DNA of 20,352 nucleotides from Sphingobacterium sp. UBA6711 (GCA_002454415.1 DKIT01000006.1:30008-50359), one strand, 5' to 3'. Shown: positions 1-8,957, counted from the first letter of the stretch. Notes: generated from the sequence alone by a model not told the origin. Made by a program: numbers and translations.

Positions 1-260
1 GCTTGGCACAGTTAAATATAGATAAGTCTCTTATTAAATTTGGCCAGACAGTTGTCAAAGTCGATCCTGCTTATTATAGACCTACCGAAGTAGATTTGTT
101 AATTGGTGATCCAACAAAAGCAAATACAAAACTTGGATGGATACCGAAATATGACCTACAAATGTTAGTAACAGATATGGTACAATCAGATCTTCACTTG
201 ATGAGAAAGGAAGAATACCTGAAACAAGGCGGTTTTGAAACCTTGAATTATTTTGAATAA
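1..260 (+). CDS. gmd: GDP-mannose 4,6-dehydratase, C-terminal fragment (5' end outside window)
   Basis: The reading frame is open from the window edge to the TAA at 258-260, so only about the last 86 residues are present. The run YYRPTEVDLLIGDPTKA followed by KLGW matches the C-terminal part of Gmd, the short-chain dehydrogenase-family enzyme that converts GDP-D-mannose to GDP-4-dehydro-6-deoxy-D-mannose, the first step to GDP-L-fucose and related deoxysugars for surface glycans. The catalytic Tyr-Lys pair and the NAD(P) glycine motif would lie upstream and cannot be checked. The TTG at base 3 is internal, not a real start. The usual partner, GDP-fucose synthase (fcl), is not downstream, so any glycan cluster must extend to the left. 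Identification rests on this tail alone, but the motif is characteristic. Confidence 0.9.
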   Translation, partial: LAQLNIDKSLIKFGQTVVKVDPAYYRPTEVDLLIGDPTKANTKLGWIPKYDLQMLVTDMVQSDLHLMRKEEYLKQGGFETLNYFE

Positions 261-358
261 TTCATAATTGATAAAAAAAATAAAACTGGAATAATTTTTG
301 TTTAAACATTTAATAGTATAACTTTATGAGTTTATACTAAGGAATATGACAGTATATT

Positions 359-1285
359 ATGATGAATTCAGAGGTTGTTTCAAGTAAAAAGGAAGAAGAA
401 AAGAAGAAAGATTCTTCAAAGATTTACTTCTTTATTATTGCTATTGCAGCATTACTTGCAACGAATATATATTTTTATGTCAAGTTTAAGACCAACGGTG
501 AGAAGGTGTATGCTTTGACGGTAGAAAAAGAAAATCTTCAGGTGCAAATTGATCGTATTGAGGCGGAGTTGGATAAAATTGATATCGAGAATGTTCAATT
601 GACGCCAGAAATGACTGTGCAAAAGCAAGATTCAAGAGCAGAGATCGCCGAACTTCGTAGAAAGCTTGAAAATAAAAGTATCACGCCCAAAGATATAGAT
701 GATGCTCAACATAAAATCAATCAATTGAAAAAGCAGGTTGATTCTTATCGTGTCAATGTTCAACGATTGATTCAGGAAAATCAAATTTTATCCAAACAAA
801 ATTCTAATCTCAACGAATCTGTAGTCGAAAAGGAAAAACAAATAACTTCTTTAGTTACTTCGAATTCTGAGTTGAAAGAAAAGGTAGCCACAGCATCCGC
901 TTTAAAGGTATCTAGCATAAGTCTGAATGGTTTGGAAGTAAAAAAGAACGGTAAAGAGTCTGTTGAAGAACGTGCGAAGCGAGTAGATAAATTAAAAATT
1001 AATTTTACGATTGCTGATAATGCATTGGCTAAAATTGGGGAGCGTGATATATTTGTTAGAATCATCGATCCACAGGGTAACTTAGTAGTTCAGGGAGATA
1101 ATATCTTCTTTGTACACGGCGAAAAACTACAATATACATTTAAACATAATATTCTTTTTACCAATAAAGGTGAAGATTATATTGTTTATTGGGCAGCCGA
1201 AGAAGGATTTAACAAAGGGGCCTATACGGTTTTATTATATGAGGATAATGCAATCATGGGACGGTCTACGATTGTGTTGCGATAA
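359..1285 (+). CDS. Membrane-anchored coiled-coil protein of unknown function
   Basis: The protein has 308 residues. A charged Lys/Glu-rich cytoplasmic head (residues 1-20) is followed by one hydrophobic segment (about 22-41), giving a single-pass anchor with the bulk outside. Residues about 45-178 are rich in Glu, Lys and Gln with heptad spacing and look like a long coiled coil. Residues about 183-308 are beta-rich and look like a compact domain, with stretches such as DIFVRIIDPQGN and YIVYWAAEEGF. I do not recognise a named family. I believe similar proteins occur widely in Bacteroidota as conserved hypotheticals, sometimes mislabelled chromosome-partition proteins because of the coiled coil. 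Two ATG codons stand in tandem at 359 and 362, and AAGGA at 339-343 is rather distant as a ribosome site. The gene ends just before a strong hairpin and appears monocistronic. A scaffold or envelope role is only a guess. Confidence 0.85.
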   Translation: MMNSEVVSSKKEEEKKKDSSKIYFFIIAIAALLATNIYFYVKFKTNGEKVYALTVEKENLQVQIDRIEAELDKIDIENVQLTPEMTVQKQDSRAEIAELRRKLENKSITPKDIDDAQHKINQLKKQVDSYRVNVQRLIQENQILSKQNSNLNESVVEKEKQITSLVTSNSELKEKVATASALKVSSISLNGLEVKKNGKESVEERAKRVDKLKINFTIADNALAKIGERDIFVRIIDPQGNLVVQGDNIFFVHGEKLQYTFKHNILFTNKGEDYIVYWAAEEGFNKGAYTVLLYEDNAIMGRSTIVLR

Positions 1286-1295
1286 AAATCTAAGT

Positions 1296-1344
1296 CCTTC
1301 ATAAAAAAGCCCTTTGATTATTTCAAAGGGCTTTTTTATGAAGG
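1296..1344 (+). terminator. Perfect 22-bp hairpin terminator, probably bidirectional
   Basis: The arms 1296-1317 and 1323-1344 are exact reverse complements around a 5-base loop (TTATT). A GC block (GCCC/GGGC) sits next to six A/T pairs, so a U-tract forms in either direction. It lies 10 bases past the coiled-coil gene and about 147 bases past the 3' end of the convergent kinase gene, so it may serve both. Confidence 0.9.
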
Positions 1345-1490
1345 GCTCTCTGTAAAATAGTGTATTTCTAATTTCTTTGTCCCTGTTTATGCTATAGTTT
1401 AACGATTACTGCGTCAACACTAGCTGCAGTTTTTGATATTGCTAATTAAAAATGGAAGTGTGAATTCCACATATAAACGATAGAAATGTA

Positions 1491-4400
1491 CTAGGATTCT
1501 ATTTGTTCTAGCGGAAGTAATATATGAAAGGTTGTTCCTTCCCCCTCTACAGTTTCAAAATAGATCTGTCCGTTGCTTGCCTCTATCGTTCTCTTGACGA
1601 GTACCAATCCTAACCCATTACCAGAGCTTTTTGTCGTAAAATTGATTTGGAATATCTTATCTTTCATACCATCCGGTATTCCATAGCCATTATCCTTTAC
1701 ATCTATTTTCACAAACTTATCGGAGTAGCGTTCAATAGCTATTTCTATTTTCATGTTTTTCCGACCATAACCTCCTTCGATAGCGTTTTTTATCAGGTTA
1801 TTGAAAGTTCTCAATAATTCATTACCATCGGCTTTAACGAACATTGTTTTTTGGTCTGCGTTATTAATTAACCGAATGCTAACATGAGGTGTGTTACTGT
1901 ATAAAGAGATAGATTTTGTTATTTTTTCTACAATATTGATGTTTTCCATGATCGTATTCGGAAATTTCGCAAAATGCGAAAACTCTGAAGCGATATGCGT
2001 CAGCGCATCGATCTGTTCAATGAATGAGGTAGAGAATTTATTGAAACGATCCGGAAATTTAGGGTCGTCATCTTTGTACGATCTACGGAGTTGCTGAATA
2101 CCCAATTTCATAGGTGTCAATGGATTTTTGATCTCATGAGCGATCTGTTGTGCCATCTCCCGCCAAGTCGACTCCCGCTCCGTATCTTTAATCTTGTTGG
2201 CATAGTCTTCCAGTTTGATGATCATCAGATTATACTCCTTTATTAACGTGCCTATTTCGTCATTTCGTTGCCAGAATAAAGGTTCATTGGGTTGTCCCAG
2301 ACGTAGCTGTGAAATCTTTTTACTGATGATGCTTAATGGATTGGTGACACTATTGGCGACGAACGTCGCATAAAAACCAAAACCGATGATAATAAGTGAA
2401 TAAATATTCACGATCGTATTGAGAAGAAGGTTTTTATTGATATTTTCTTCCTTTTGCAGAGAGAAGTTTGGTATTCCGATATAGGCTAAAGTATTGTAGT
2501 TTTTATCTCTGATGGTGGCATAGCTTGTTTCGAATTGAAAGGTGCCTATGCGTTCATCCTCTATTGTCTCTGATTTTTTTAATATAGCGAGATTTTTGAG
2601 TGCTGCTGGATTGATAAAGGTTGAGAAGAGTTCCAGATCATAAATGCGTCGCTGTGAACTATATAATAATCTACCCGATTTGGAATAGAGATTGAAATCT
2701 TTGGATATTGTTTCCGATAAAGTCTTTAAGATACTGATGAGCTGTGTCTCATTCGAAGTTTCATCTGTATAGGTGAGCATATTCTCCATGCGTTTCCCAA
2801 GCTCTATGATAAAACGTTCCTTGCTCGTCTTATTATTGTTATAGAGTTGTTTATTTATGCTTATATATGAGATAACAGCAGATATCAGAATCGCAAGAAT
2901 TACGGAAGAGATAATTGACGTTTGGATACGTGTAGAGTATTGTATTTTATTGATTATTTTATAAAATTGATACTTTAAGTTTCGAAAAGTCAGTTTGGTA
3001 TTCTTTAGGAAAATATACGACGATTTTATGAAATGGAAAATCATGAAAATCATGAAGAAGGTCAAAAATAAGAATGACGTGGTGGCTAGATAATCCCAAA
3101 AAGATGGTTTTTGCTTACTAATGACGTAGGTGGAAAATTTATTTGCAACATAAGCCATATGCAGGTAGGCATCTTTATCCAATATTTCAATGTATTCTCC
3201 AGAGGCACCTTTTAGACCTCTGAGATTGTTTTCATAGGTATATTTCCCAAATTGTGTTATTAGAGAACCGCCTTTGTACAATGCAATCGAGTAATCACCT
3301 TTATTGTAATACTGCGAATTATTGATTCGCATATCGGTAAGGATTTCAGGATAGGGAACAGTATAGCTAAAGTCTTTATTGGATAGGTTGACAATAACAT
3401 TCACAATTCTGTTTTGATCAATAGTAACTGGAATGATAGAGAAGTAATCGTGTGTCCCTAATTCCGCGCTGGCACGATAAAAGTTTTGTGTTACTTTAAT
3501 GGATTTGTTAATTACTTTCTCTCTATATTCATTGATTCTGTTTTGACTAGTTGGATTGAGCGGCACATTATTTTGGTTGTAATAATAGGCCTTGAATTCG
3601 TATTTGGAGAGATATCCGCTAAAGTATTTTTTCTTTATGAAGTCAGTAATCCCCTCTGTATTTGTATTGGGAAGGCTTATATTAAATAAGTGTTTCAATT
3701 CCTTATCATTAGCTATACTACTCTCGATATCCGAAAATAAGGAGACTGCATTTACATCATCTTCGGATTGGAGGTTACCGAGTAGTATTTTCATGTCAAT
3801 AAGATTCCGTTCCTGGTAGAAGCGGGCATGTGTAATCGCACTTATGATCGCCCAGAGTATTAATACTGCAATATAATTTGTCAGTATATGTCTATCGAAA
3901 TACTTTTCGCCAAATGATTTGATCAAGATAATAATAGCTAAAAGCAAGTTCACCAAGCTATTTTTCTCTATATAAAAGGATATGATTAAGATGACAAAAA
4001 TAACGCAGGCTAGTTGAATGTTTAACAGCTGTGTCGGTTTCAACTCCAGTTTTTTAAGAAAAAATAGAATAAGATCAATGTAGATACTCAGAGCCAAAAT
4101 ACCCAAACCAACAATGCCGAGATCTACCCAACTTAAAAAATGCAAATCAACCAGTTTCGTGAAATCAAAATAGATGTTATTTGAGTGCGTTATCAAGGTT
4201 CCTGCAATATCGTATAGGAAAGCAAATGATACATATATACTCAATATCAAAACTACTGCAATAGAAATTCTAAAAAGACGGATATTTTTAATCTTGTCGA
4301 AATTGAGTTCTTTCCGAATTGTGTATACGAATAGGACTAACCACAATATCAGTATCGTCATGGACATCACAGACCATATATTAGGAAAAAAGCTGTTGTA

Positions 4401-5246
4401 AGCATAATTGCGTGAATCGAAAATTGAAAATGTTGCATTTTCTGATAACAAATTCCATTTGAGGTCAGCGAATTTGACAAGGCCTAAGACAGATAGGAGA
4501 AGTAGGATAGACCACCATGGTCTACCTGTCTTAGCGATGTGGAGGCAAAGGCTGTTGAAAAAGATCAGTAATGCGATCCACGCAAGCAACCAGCAGAAGA
4601 ATTGTAAAATCGTATAAGTATTTTCATGTTCTCCTTCTTTAAGTTTTACCGAGAATAGATAAGAGCCCTCATTGCTGTAAATATTTTTAATAGTTACGGT
4701 ATCCGTATAGGATGCAATATCTATATTTCGTGAGTCGAAGAAATTTCTTCTCAATGAAGTGTTTAGGTAGGGATTATTGTTGTTCGTATAGCCTTTGACA
4801 ATGATATAGGCTAGAATACTGATATTACCAATTGTTTTTTTACGGACAACATAGGAGCGGTTATCATCCTGAATGAAGTTGGACTTTTCTAAAAAACCTT
4901 GATCAGTGATGGGTACAAATAGATGGGTACTCCACATTTTTGGCTCGTGGTCCTTGAACAGAAATAGAAAAACTTTCTCATTATTTTTATACTTTTCAAA
5001 GGCCTGATAGACAGCTATTGGGTATTGGTCATAGTTTTTGAAAGTTTTGAGAAGTAAAGAATCATTGAAAATCCGATCTACCTTTTTCTCTTGTTGAGTG
5101 ATATACTCGTTGAGTGATTTTGTATCAATGTCCAATATTTCCTTATCGGTAACAGATTCTTTGATGGTAATAGCTGTTCCTATAAAGCATAAAGTTAAGA
5201 TGAGCAGGAGTAATCGAATTTTTATACCAGAATTCACGTTAATCAA
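1491..5246 (-). CDS. Large multi-TM NtrY-like sensor histidine kinase
   Basis: The protein has 1251 residues. The first membrane segment is at about 10-28, followed by an extracytoplasmic region to about 210. A cluster of about eight hydrophobic segments lies between 212 and 472, then a second soluble region to about 715. Further membrane segments lie at about 717-740 and 775-796, a third sensor region at about 800-935, and a last segment at about 938-963. HAMP-like sequence covers 960-1015. The HisKA motif around IAHEIKNPLTPMKL has the phospho-accepting His1037. The HATPase has its N-box at N1154, its D-box DNGYGIPDG at 1185-1193 and GNGLGL at 1209-1214. The catalytic core resembles NtrY. 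All kinase residues are present, so it should be active at the inner membrane. No response regulator lies nearby, so it is an orphan with unknown signal. No ATG start exists: the frame opens with TTG (5244-5246) or GTG (5235-5237) after an in-frame TAA, which is odd (see findings). Confidence 0.93.
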   Translation of the reverse strand: MINVNSGIKIRLLLLILTLCFIGTAITIKESVTDKEILDIDTKSLNEYITQQEKKVDRIFNDSLLLKTFKNYDQYPIAVYQAFEKYKNNEKVFLFLFKDHEPKMWSTHLFVPITDQGFLEKSNFIQDDNRSYVVRKKTIGNISILAYIIVKGYTNNNNPYLNTSLRRNFFDSRNIDIASYTDTVTIKNIYSNEGSYLFSVKLKEGEHENTYTILQFFCWLLAWIALLIFFNSLCLHIAKTGRPWWSILLLLSVLGLVKFADLKWNLLSENATFSIFDSRNYAYNSFFPNIWSVMSMTILILWLVLFVYTIRKELNFDKIKNIRLFRISIAVVLILSIYVSFAFLYDIAGTLITHSNNIYFDFTKLVDLHFLSWVDLGIVGLGILALSIYIDLILFFLKKLELKPTQLLNIQLACVIFVILIISFYIEKNSLVNLLLAIIILIKSFGEKYFDRHILTNYIAVLILWAIISAITHARFYQERNLIDMKILLGNLQSEDDVNAVSLFSDIESSIANDKELKHLFNISLPNTNTEGITDFIKKKYFSGYLSKYEFKAYYYNQNNVPLNPTSQNRINEYREKVINKSIKVTQNFYRASAELGTHDYFSIIPVTIDQNRIVNVIVNLSNKDFSYTVPYPEILTDMRINNSQYYNKGDYSIALYKGGSLITQFGKYTYENNLRGLKGASGEYIEILDKDAYLHMAYVANKFSTYVISKQKPSFWDYLATTSFLFLTFFMIFMIFHFIKSSYIFLKNTKLTFRNLKYQFYKIINKIQYSTRIQTSIISSVILAILISAVISYISINKQLYNNNKTSKERFIIELGKRMENMLTYTDETSNETQLISILKTLSETISKDFNLYSKSGRLLYSSQRRIYDLELFSTFINPAALKNLAILKKSETIEDERIGTFQFETSYATIRDKNYNTLAYIGIPNFSLQKEENINKNLLLNTIVNIYSLIIIGFGFYATFVANSVTNPLSIISKKISQLRLGQPNEPLFWQRNDEIGTLIKEYNLMIIKLEDYANKIKDTERESTWREMAQQIAHEIKNPLTPMKLGIQQLRRSYKDDDPKFPDRFNKFSTSFIEQIDALTHIASEFSHFAKFPNTIMENINIVEKITKSISLYSNTPHVSIRLINNADQKTMFVKADGNELLRTFNNLIKNAIEGGYGRKNMKIEIAIERYSDKFVKIDVKDNGYGIPDGMKDKIFQINFTTKSSGNGLGLVLVKRTIEASNGQIYFETVEGEGTTFHILLPLEQIES

Positions 5247-5265
5247 TTTACATTATTGTAAATAT

Positions 5266-5303
5266 AAAAAAAAAGTCCTTGCTTTCTTGGCGCAAGGACT
5301 TTT
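5266..5303 (-). terminator. Terminator of the sdhCAB operon
   Basis: On the - strand a 12-bp stem (5292-5303 with 5271-5282) with a 9-base loop is followed by a run of T (A5266-A5274 on the + strand). It begins 23 bases after the sdhB stop codon. The kinase start is about 20 bases beyond the T-run, so the kinase needs read-through or a promoter overlapping this hairpin. Confidence 0.9.
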
Positions 5304-5326
5304 ATATTATTTATTAAACACGCTTA

Positions 5327-6100
5327 TTAAACATGTGGTTCTTCTTGTCTGAAGATTTTAGCAGTCAAATACTCGCGGTTTAAGCGAGCGATATTTGTTA
5401 ACTTGATACCTACAGGACATTCAGCTTCACAAGCACCAGTATTGGTACAGTTACCGAAACCTTCCGCATCCATTTGATCTACCATTGCCTGCGCACGTTC
5501 GTAACGTTCAGTTTGACCTTGAGGTAACAAAGCAAATTGAGATACCTTTGCAGATACGAATAACATGGCAGAAGCGTTTTTACATGCAGCAACACAAGCA
5601 CCACAACCGATACATGTAGCCGATTCGAAAGCTTCGTCAGCAATACGTTTAGGAATAGGAATCACGTTTGCATCGGGAACACCACCTGTATTGATATTTA
5701 CATATCCACCTGCTTGCTGGATACGGTCAAAAGCAGTACGGTCTGTTGCAAGGTCTTTCAATACTGGGAATGCCGCAGCTCTCCAAGGTTCAATCACGAT
5801 AGTTTGTCCGTCGTGGAAGCTACGCATGTGCAATTGACAAGTTGTTGTACCTTCTTTAGGACCGTGAGGGCGACCGTTGATTACTAATGAGCACATCCCA
5901 CAGATACCTTCACGACAGTCGTGATCGAAATATACAGGATCTTCTCCTTTACGAGTCAATTCTTCATTGACAATATCAAGCATCTCTAAGAAAGACATAT
6001 CATCAGCGATATCGTTTGCCTGATAAGTTACAAATTGACCTTTATCTTTATCATTTTTTTGACGCCAAACTTTCAGCGTTAAATTCATATGTTGTGCCAT
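5327..6100 (-). CDS. sdhB: Succinate dehydrogenase iron-sulfur subunit
   Basis: The protein has 257 residues and is the electron-transfer subunit linking the FAD of SdhA to the quinone site of SdhC on the inner face of the cytoplasmic membrane. The [2Fe-2S] cluster is bound by C62, C67, C70 (CREGICGMC) and C88. The C-terminal motifs CIGCGACVAAC (163-173) and CTNTGAC plus CP (218-228) supply ligands for one [4Fe-4S] and one [3Fe-4S] cluster. By analogy with E. coli SdhB, C163, C166, C169 and C228 bind [4Fe-4S], and C173, C218 and C224 bind [3Fe-4S]. All expected cysteines are present. The ATG at 6098-6100 follows sdhA by 14 bases, so it is the last gene of sdhCAB. In Bacteroidota the same enzyme type can act as succinate dehydrogenase or fumarate reductase. 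Aerobic genes nearby favour the former, but the sequence does not decide. Confidence 0.97.
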   Translation of the reverse strand: MAQHMNLTLKVWRQKNDKDKGQFVTYQANDIADDMSFLEMLDIVNEELTRKGEDPVYFDHDCREGICGMCSLVINGRPHGPKEGTTTCQLHMRSFHDGQTIVIEPWRAAAFPVLKDLATDRTAFDRIQQAGGYVNINTGGVPDANVIPIPKRIADEAFESATCIGCGACVAACKNASAMLFVSAKVSQFALLPQGQTERYERAQAMVDQMDAEGFGNCTNTGACEAECPVGIKLTNIARLNREYLTAKIFRQEEPHV

Positions 6101-6114
6101 GATAATTTTCCTTC

Positions 6115-8049
6115 TTATTTATAACTTCTTTGTGTTAACTGAACGTTTTCGAATACCAAGTCTTCCTTGTGCAATTCCTCAGGTACATTGTCTCCTTTGT
6201 ATTCCCAAGCAGATACATAAGCGAATTCCTCGTCATTACGTTTTGCTTCACCTTCCTCAGTTTGGCTTTCCAGGCGAAAGTGACCACCACAAGACTCAGC
6301 GCGTTGCAATGCATCAACAACCATTAGTTCACCCAATTCCAAGAAATCAGCTACGCGACCAGCTTTCTCTAAAGAAAGATTTAATTCTTCGTTCTCTCCA
6401 AGAACTCTAACGTTTGTCCAGAATTCTTTTTTCAATTCTTGGATCAAACCTTGTGCTTTTTGCAGTCCTTCAGCAGTACGAGCCATACCACAATATTCCC
6501 ACATGATGAGACCTAGTTTTTTGTGGATATCATCAACAGTTTCTGTACCATTTAACGATAACAATTTGTTGATTTTGTCTTCAACTTCTTTACGTGTCGC
6601 TTCGAAAGCTGGATGGCTATGATCTACTGGTGCGAATGAACCTAATTTAGCTAAGTAATCACCTACAGTGTAAGGGATCACGAAATAACCATCAGCAAGA
6701 CCTTGCATCAACGCCGAAGCACCTAAACGGTTTGCACCGTGGTCGGAGAAGTTACACTCACCTAATGCATACAAGCCAGGGATTGTCGTCATCAAGTTAT
6801 AATCAACCCAAACACCACCCATTGTATAGTGAACAGCAGGGTAGATACGCATTGGCTGTTTGTAAGGGTTCTCGTCAGTGATTTGGTAGTACATGTCAAA
6901 TAAGTTACCATATTTAGCACGTACAGCATCTTCGCCTAAACGGCCAATAGCTTCTTTGAAATCCAAGAACACGGCGAAACCAGTCTTACCCACACCGCGA
7001 CCATCATCAACAGCTTCTTTGGCATTACGGGATGCCACGTCACGTGGTACCAAGTTACCGAATGAAGGGTATTTACGCTCCAAGAAGTAATCTCTGTCCT
7101 CTTCTTTGATATCGTTGGCTTTGATCTCACCTTTACGCAATCTTTCAGCCATCTCTTGCGTTTTAGGAACCCACACACGACCGTCATTACGTAATGACTC
7201 TGACATCAATGTCAATTTAGATTGGTGATCTCCTGTTACCGGGATACAAGTTGGGTGAATTTGTGTATAACAAGGGTTAGCGAAGTAAGCACCACGTTTG
7301 TGTGCTCTCCAAGCTGCTGTAACGTTACAACCCATTGCATTTGTAGACAAGAAAAATACGTTACCGTAACCACCTGTACACATCAATACTGCATGTGCAG
7401 CATGCGTTTCAATTTTACCTGAAACTAAGTCACGCGTTACGATACCTTTTGCATGACCATCGATCATAACAAGGTCCAACATCTCATGACGCGTATAAGA
7501 TTTTACTTTTCCTTTTTTAATCTGGCGGTTTAATGCTGAATACGCACCCAACAACAATTGTTGTCCAGTTTGACCACGTGCATAGAATGTACGGCTTACC
7601 TGTGCACCACCGAAAGAACGGTTGTCTAATAAACCTCCGTATTCACGTGCAAATGGAACCCCTTGAGCGACACATTGGTCGATGATGTTGACAGATACTT
7701 CGGCCAAACGGTAAACGTTTGCTTCGCGTGAACGGTAGTCACCACCTTTGATGGTGTCGTAGAATAAACGGAAAACAGAGTCACCATCATTCTGGTAGCT
7801 CTTTGCTGCATTGATACCACCTTGCGCTGCAATAGAGTGTGCACGGCGAGGTGAATCTTGATAACAGAATGTAATTACATTATATCCAAGTTCAGCTAAA
7901 GATGCTGCTGCAGATGCACCAGCAAGACCTGTACCAACAACAATAACGGTAAATTTACGTTTGTTAGCAGGGTTAACCAACTTAAGATTAAATTTATGAT
8001 TTGACCACTTTTGGGCTAATGGACCCGCTGGTACTTTTGAATCTAACAT
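6115..8049 (-). CDS. sdhA: Succinate dehydrogenase flavoprotein subunit
   Basis: The protein has 644 residues and is the catalytic subunit oxidising succinate to fumarate. The FAD-binding GTGLAGASAA motif is at about 39-48. HSIAAQGGINAA begins with H71, the expected histidine for covalent FAD attachment. R336 in NLVPRDVASR aligns with the catalytic arginine of the family. H407 (HYTMGG) and the late FAD motif GASALMQGLADG at 443-454 are intact. Length and the N-terminal extension before the Rossmann motif fit the class with a two-haem single-membrane subunit (as in Bacillus, Wolinella and Bacteroidota) better than the shorter E. coli type. The ATG at 8047-8049 follows sdhC by 57 bases with no terminator between. 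Confidence 0.97.
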   Translation of the reverse strand: MLDSKVPAGPLAQKWSNHKFNLKLVNPANKRKFTVIVVGTGLAGASAAASLAELGYNVITFCYQDSPRRAHSIAAQGGINAAKSYQNDGDSVFRLFYDTIKGGDYRSREANVYRLAEVSVNIIDQCVAQGVPFAREYGGLLDNRSFGGAQVSRTFYARGQTGQQLLLGAYSALNRQIKKGKVKSYTRHEMLDLVMIDGHAKGIVTRDLVSGKIETHAAHAVLMCTGGYGNVFFLSTNAMGCNVTAAWRAHKRGAYFANPCYTQIHPTCIPVTGDHQSKLTLMSESLRNDGRVWVPKTQEMAERLRKGEIKANDIKEEDRDYFLERKYPSFGNLVPRDVASRNAKEAVDDGRGVGKTGFAVFLDFKEAIGRLGEDAVRAKYGNLFDMYYQITDENPYKQPMRIYPAVHYTMGGVWVDYNLMTTIPGLYALGECNFSDHGANRLGASALMQGLADGYFVIPYTVGDYLAKLGSFAPVDHSHPAFEATRKEVEDKINKLLSLNGTETVDDIHKKLGLIMWEYCGMARTAEGLQKAQGLIQELKKEFWTNVRVLGENEELNLSLEKAGRVADFLELGELMVVDALQRAESCGGHFRLESQTEEGEAKRNDEEFAYVSAWEYKGDNVPEELHKEDLVFENVQLTQRSYK

Positions 8050-8106
8050 ATCTCTTAATTTTATATTGATCGATAAAACCGAAGCTTTATCTTAAAAGAT
8101 TCCGAA

Positions 8107-8877
8107 TTATTTAAAGAAGAAAAACAATGGCATTATTGCAAAGCCGATTGGAATTAATACCCCAAATACCCAAACACCAATTGCTCTGATGATTCCAATG
8201 TATCTTCTGTGGTTAAAACCTAAAGTTTGGAATGCAGATTGGAAACCATGAATTAAGTGGAATGCCAAAGCCGCCATAGCAATCACATATAAAGCTACCA
8301 ATGCAACATTTTTGAATGCAAAGTCAACTTGTTTGTACAAATCTCTCGCTTTTAAGATTTGAACATTGTTTTCTACCGTTTCTTGGTAGTCGTGGAATTC
8401 TGAAGCTTGAAGTTCTCTCGCTGTGGTTTGTCCAGTTGCCAAATCAGTACGGTATTCGATGTACGGTACTTCATCATTGTGAAACTTCCACCAAAAATTA
8501 GACATGTGCGTAGCTAAGAATACTAAAATGACAGTACCTAAGATACCCATGTTACGTGAATTCCACTTGCTGTTTGCTTGACCATCATATTTGGCATAAC
8601 CAATAGGACGAGCGGCCTTGTTTTTCATCGACAATGTGATAGCGTAGATGACGTGAACAATTACCGAAGCATACAATAAGTAAGAAACAACTTTGATTGG
8701 TGTAAAGTGAGTCATAAAATAGGCGTACTTGTTGAACGCTAGACCCGCATCATCTTTAAATAATTGCAAGTTACCAACCAAGTGAACAACTAGGAATAAA
8801 CATAGGAAGATTCCTGTTAAGCTCATGATTAGCTTCTTCCCAATCGAAGAACTGAAAACTGGCTTTGATTTACTCAT
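8107..8877 (-). CDS. sdhC: Succinate dehydrogenase cytochrome b558-type membrane subunit
   Basis: The protein has 256 residues and is the sole membrane anchor of the complex, reducing menaquinone. Five hydrophobic helices are visible at about 16-36, 60-83, 108-128, 184-208 and 226-250, matching the single-subunit, two-haem (type B) anchor rather than an SdhC/SdhD pair. No sdhD is present. Probable axial haem histidines are H32 (VVHLVGN), H75 (IVHVIY), H124 (ATHMSNFWW) and H207 (AFHLIHGF), one per helix I-IV, with H210 an alternative. The loop between helices III and IV is enlarged (about 130-183) relative to the Bacillus protein. It is the first gene of the operon. Its ATG at 8875-8877 follows an AAGGA (8880-8884) very closely and a -7 motif at 8905-8912. 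Confidence 0.95.
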   Translation of the reverse strand: MSKSKPVFSSSIGKKLIMSLTGIFLCLFLVVHLVGNLQLFKDDAGLAFNKYAYFMTHFTPIKVVSYLLYASVIVHVIYAITLSMKNKAARPIGYAKYDGQANSKWNSRNMGILGTVILVFLATHMSNFWWKFHNDEVPYIEYRTDLATGQTTARELQASEFHDYQETVENNVQILKARDLYKQVDFAFKNVALVALYVIAMAALAFHLIHGFQSAFQTLGFNHRRYIGIIRAIGVWVFGVLIPIGFAIMPLFFFFK

Positions 8878-8904
8878 TATCCTTGTAATTTAATTTTAAT
8901 TAGG

Positions 8905-8912
8905 CAAATCTA
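8905..8912 (-). promoter_or_regulatory. Probable -7 promoter element of sdhCAB
   Basis: On the - strand this reads TAGATTTG, an exact match to the Bacteroidota -7 consensus TAnnTTTG. It lies 27 bases before the sdhC ATG. No TTG is found at the usual 17-23-base distance upstream, so the -33 element is weak or absent, which would suit an activator-dependent promoter. Confidence 0.5.
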
Positions 8913-8957
8913 CTATTTGCTATTAAATATGATATCATTTTGACAAGAAAAAGCAAC

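Noticed and set aside
8929..8938. ATGATATCAT palindrome near the sdhC -33 region
   Set aside because: A 10-base AT-rich palindrome is common by chance. The longer palindrome at 8958-8978 is the better operator candidate.
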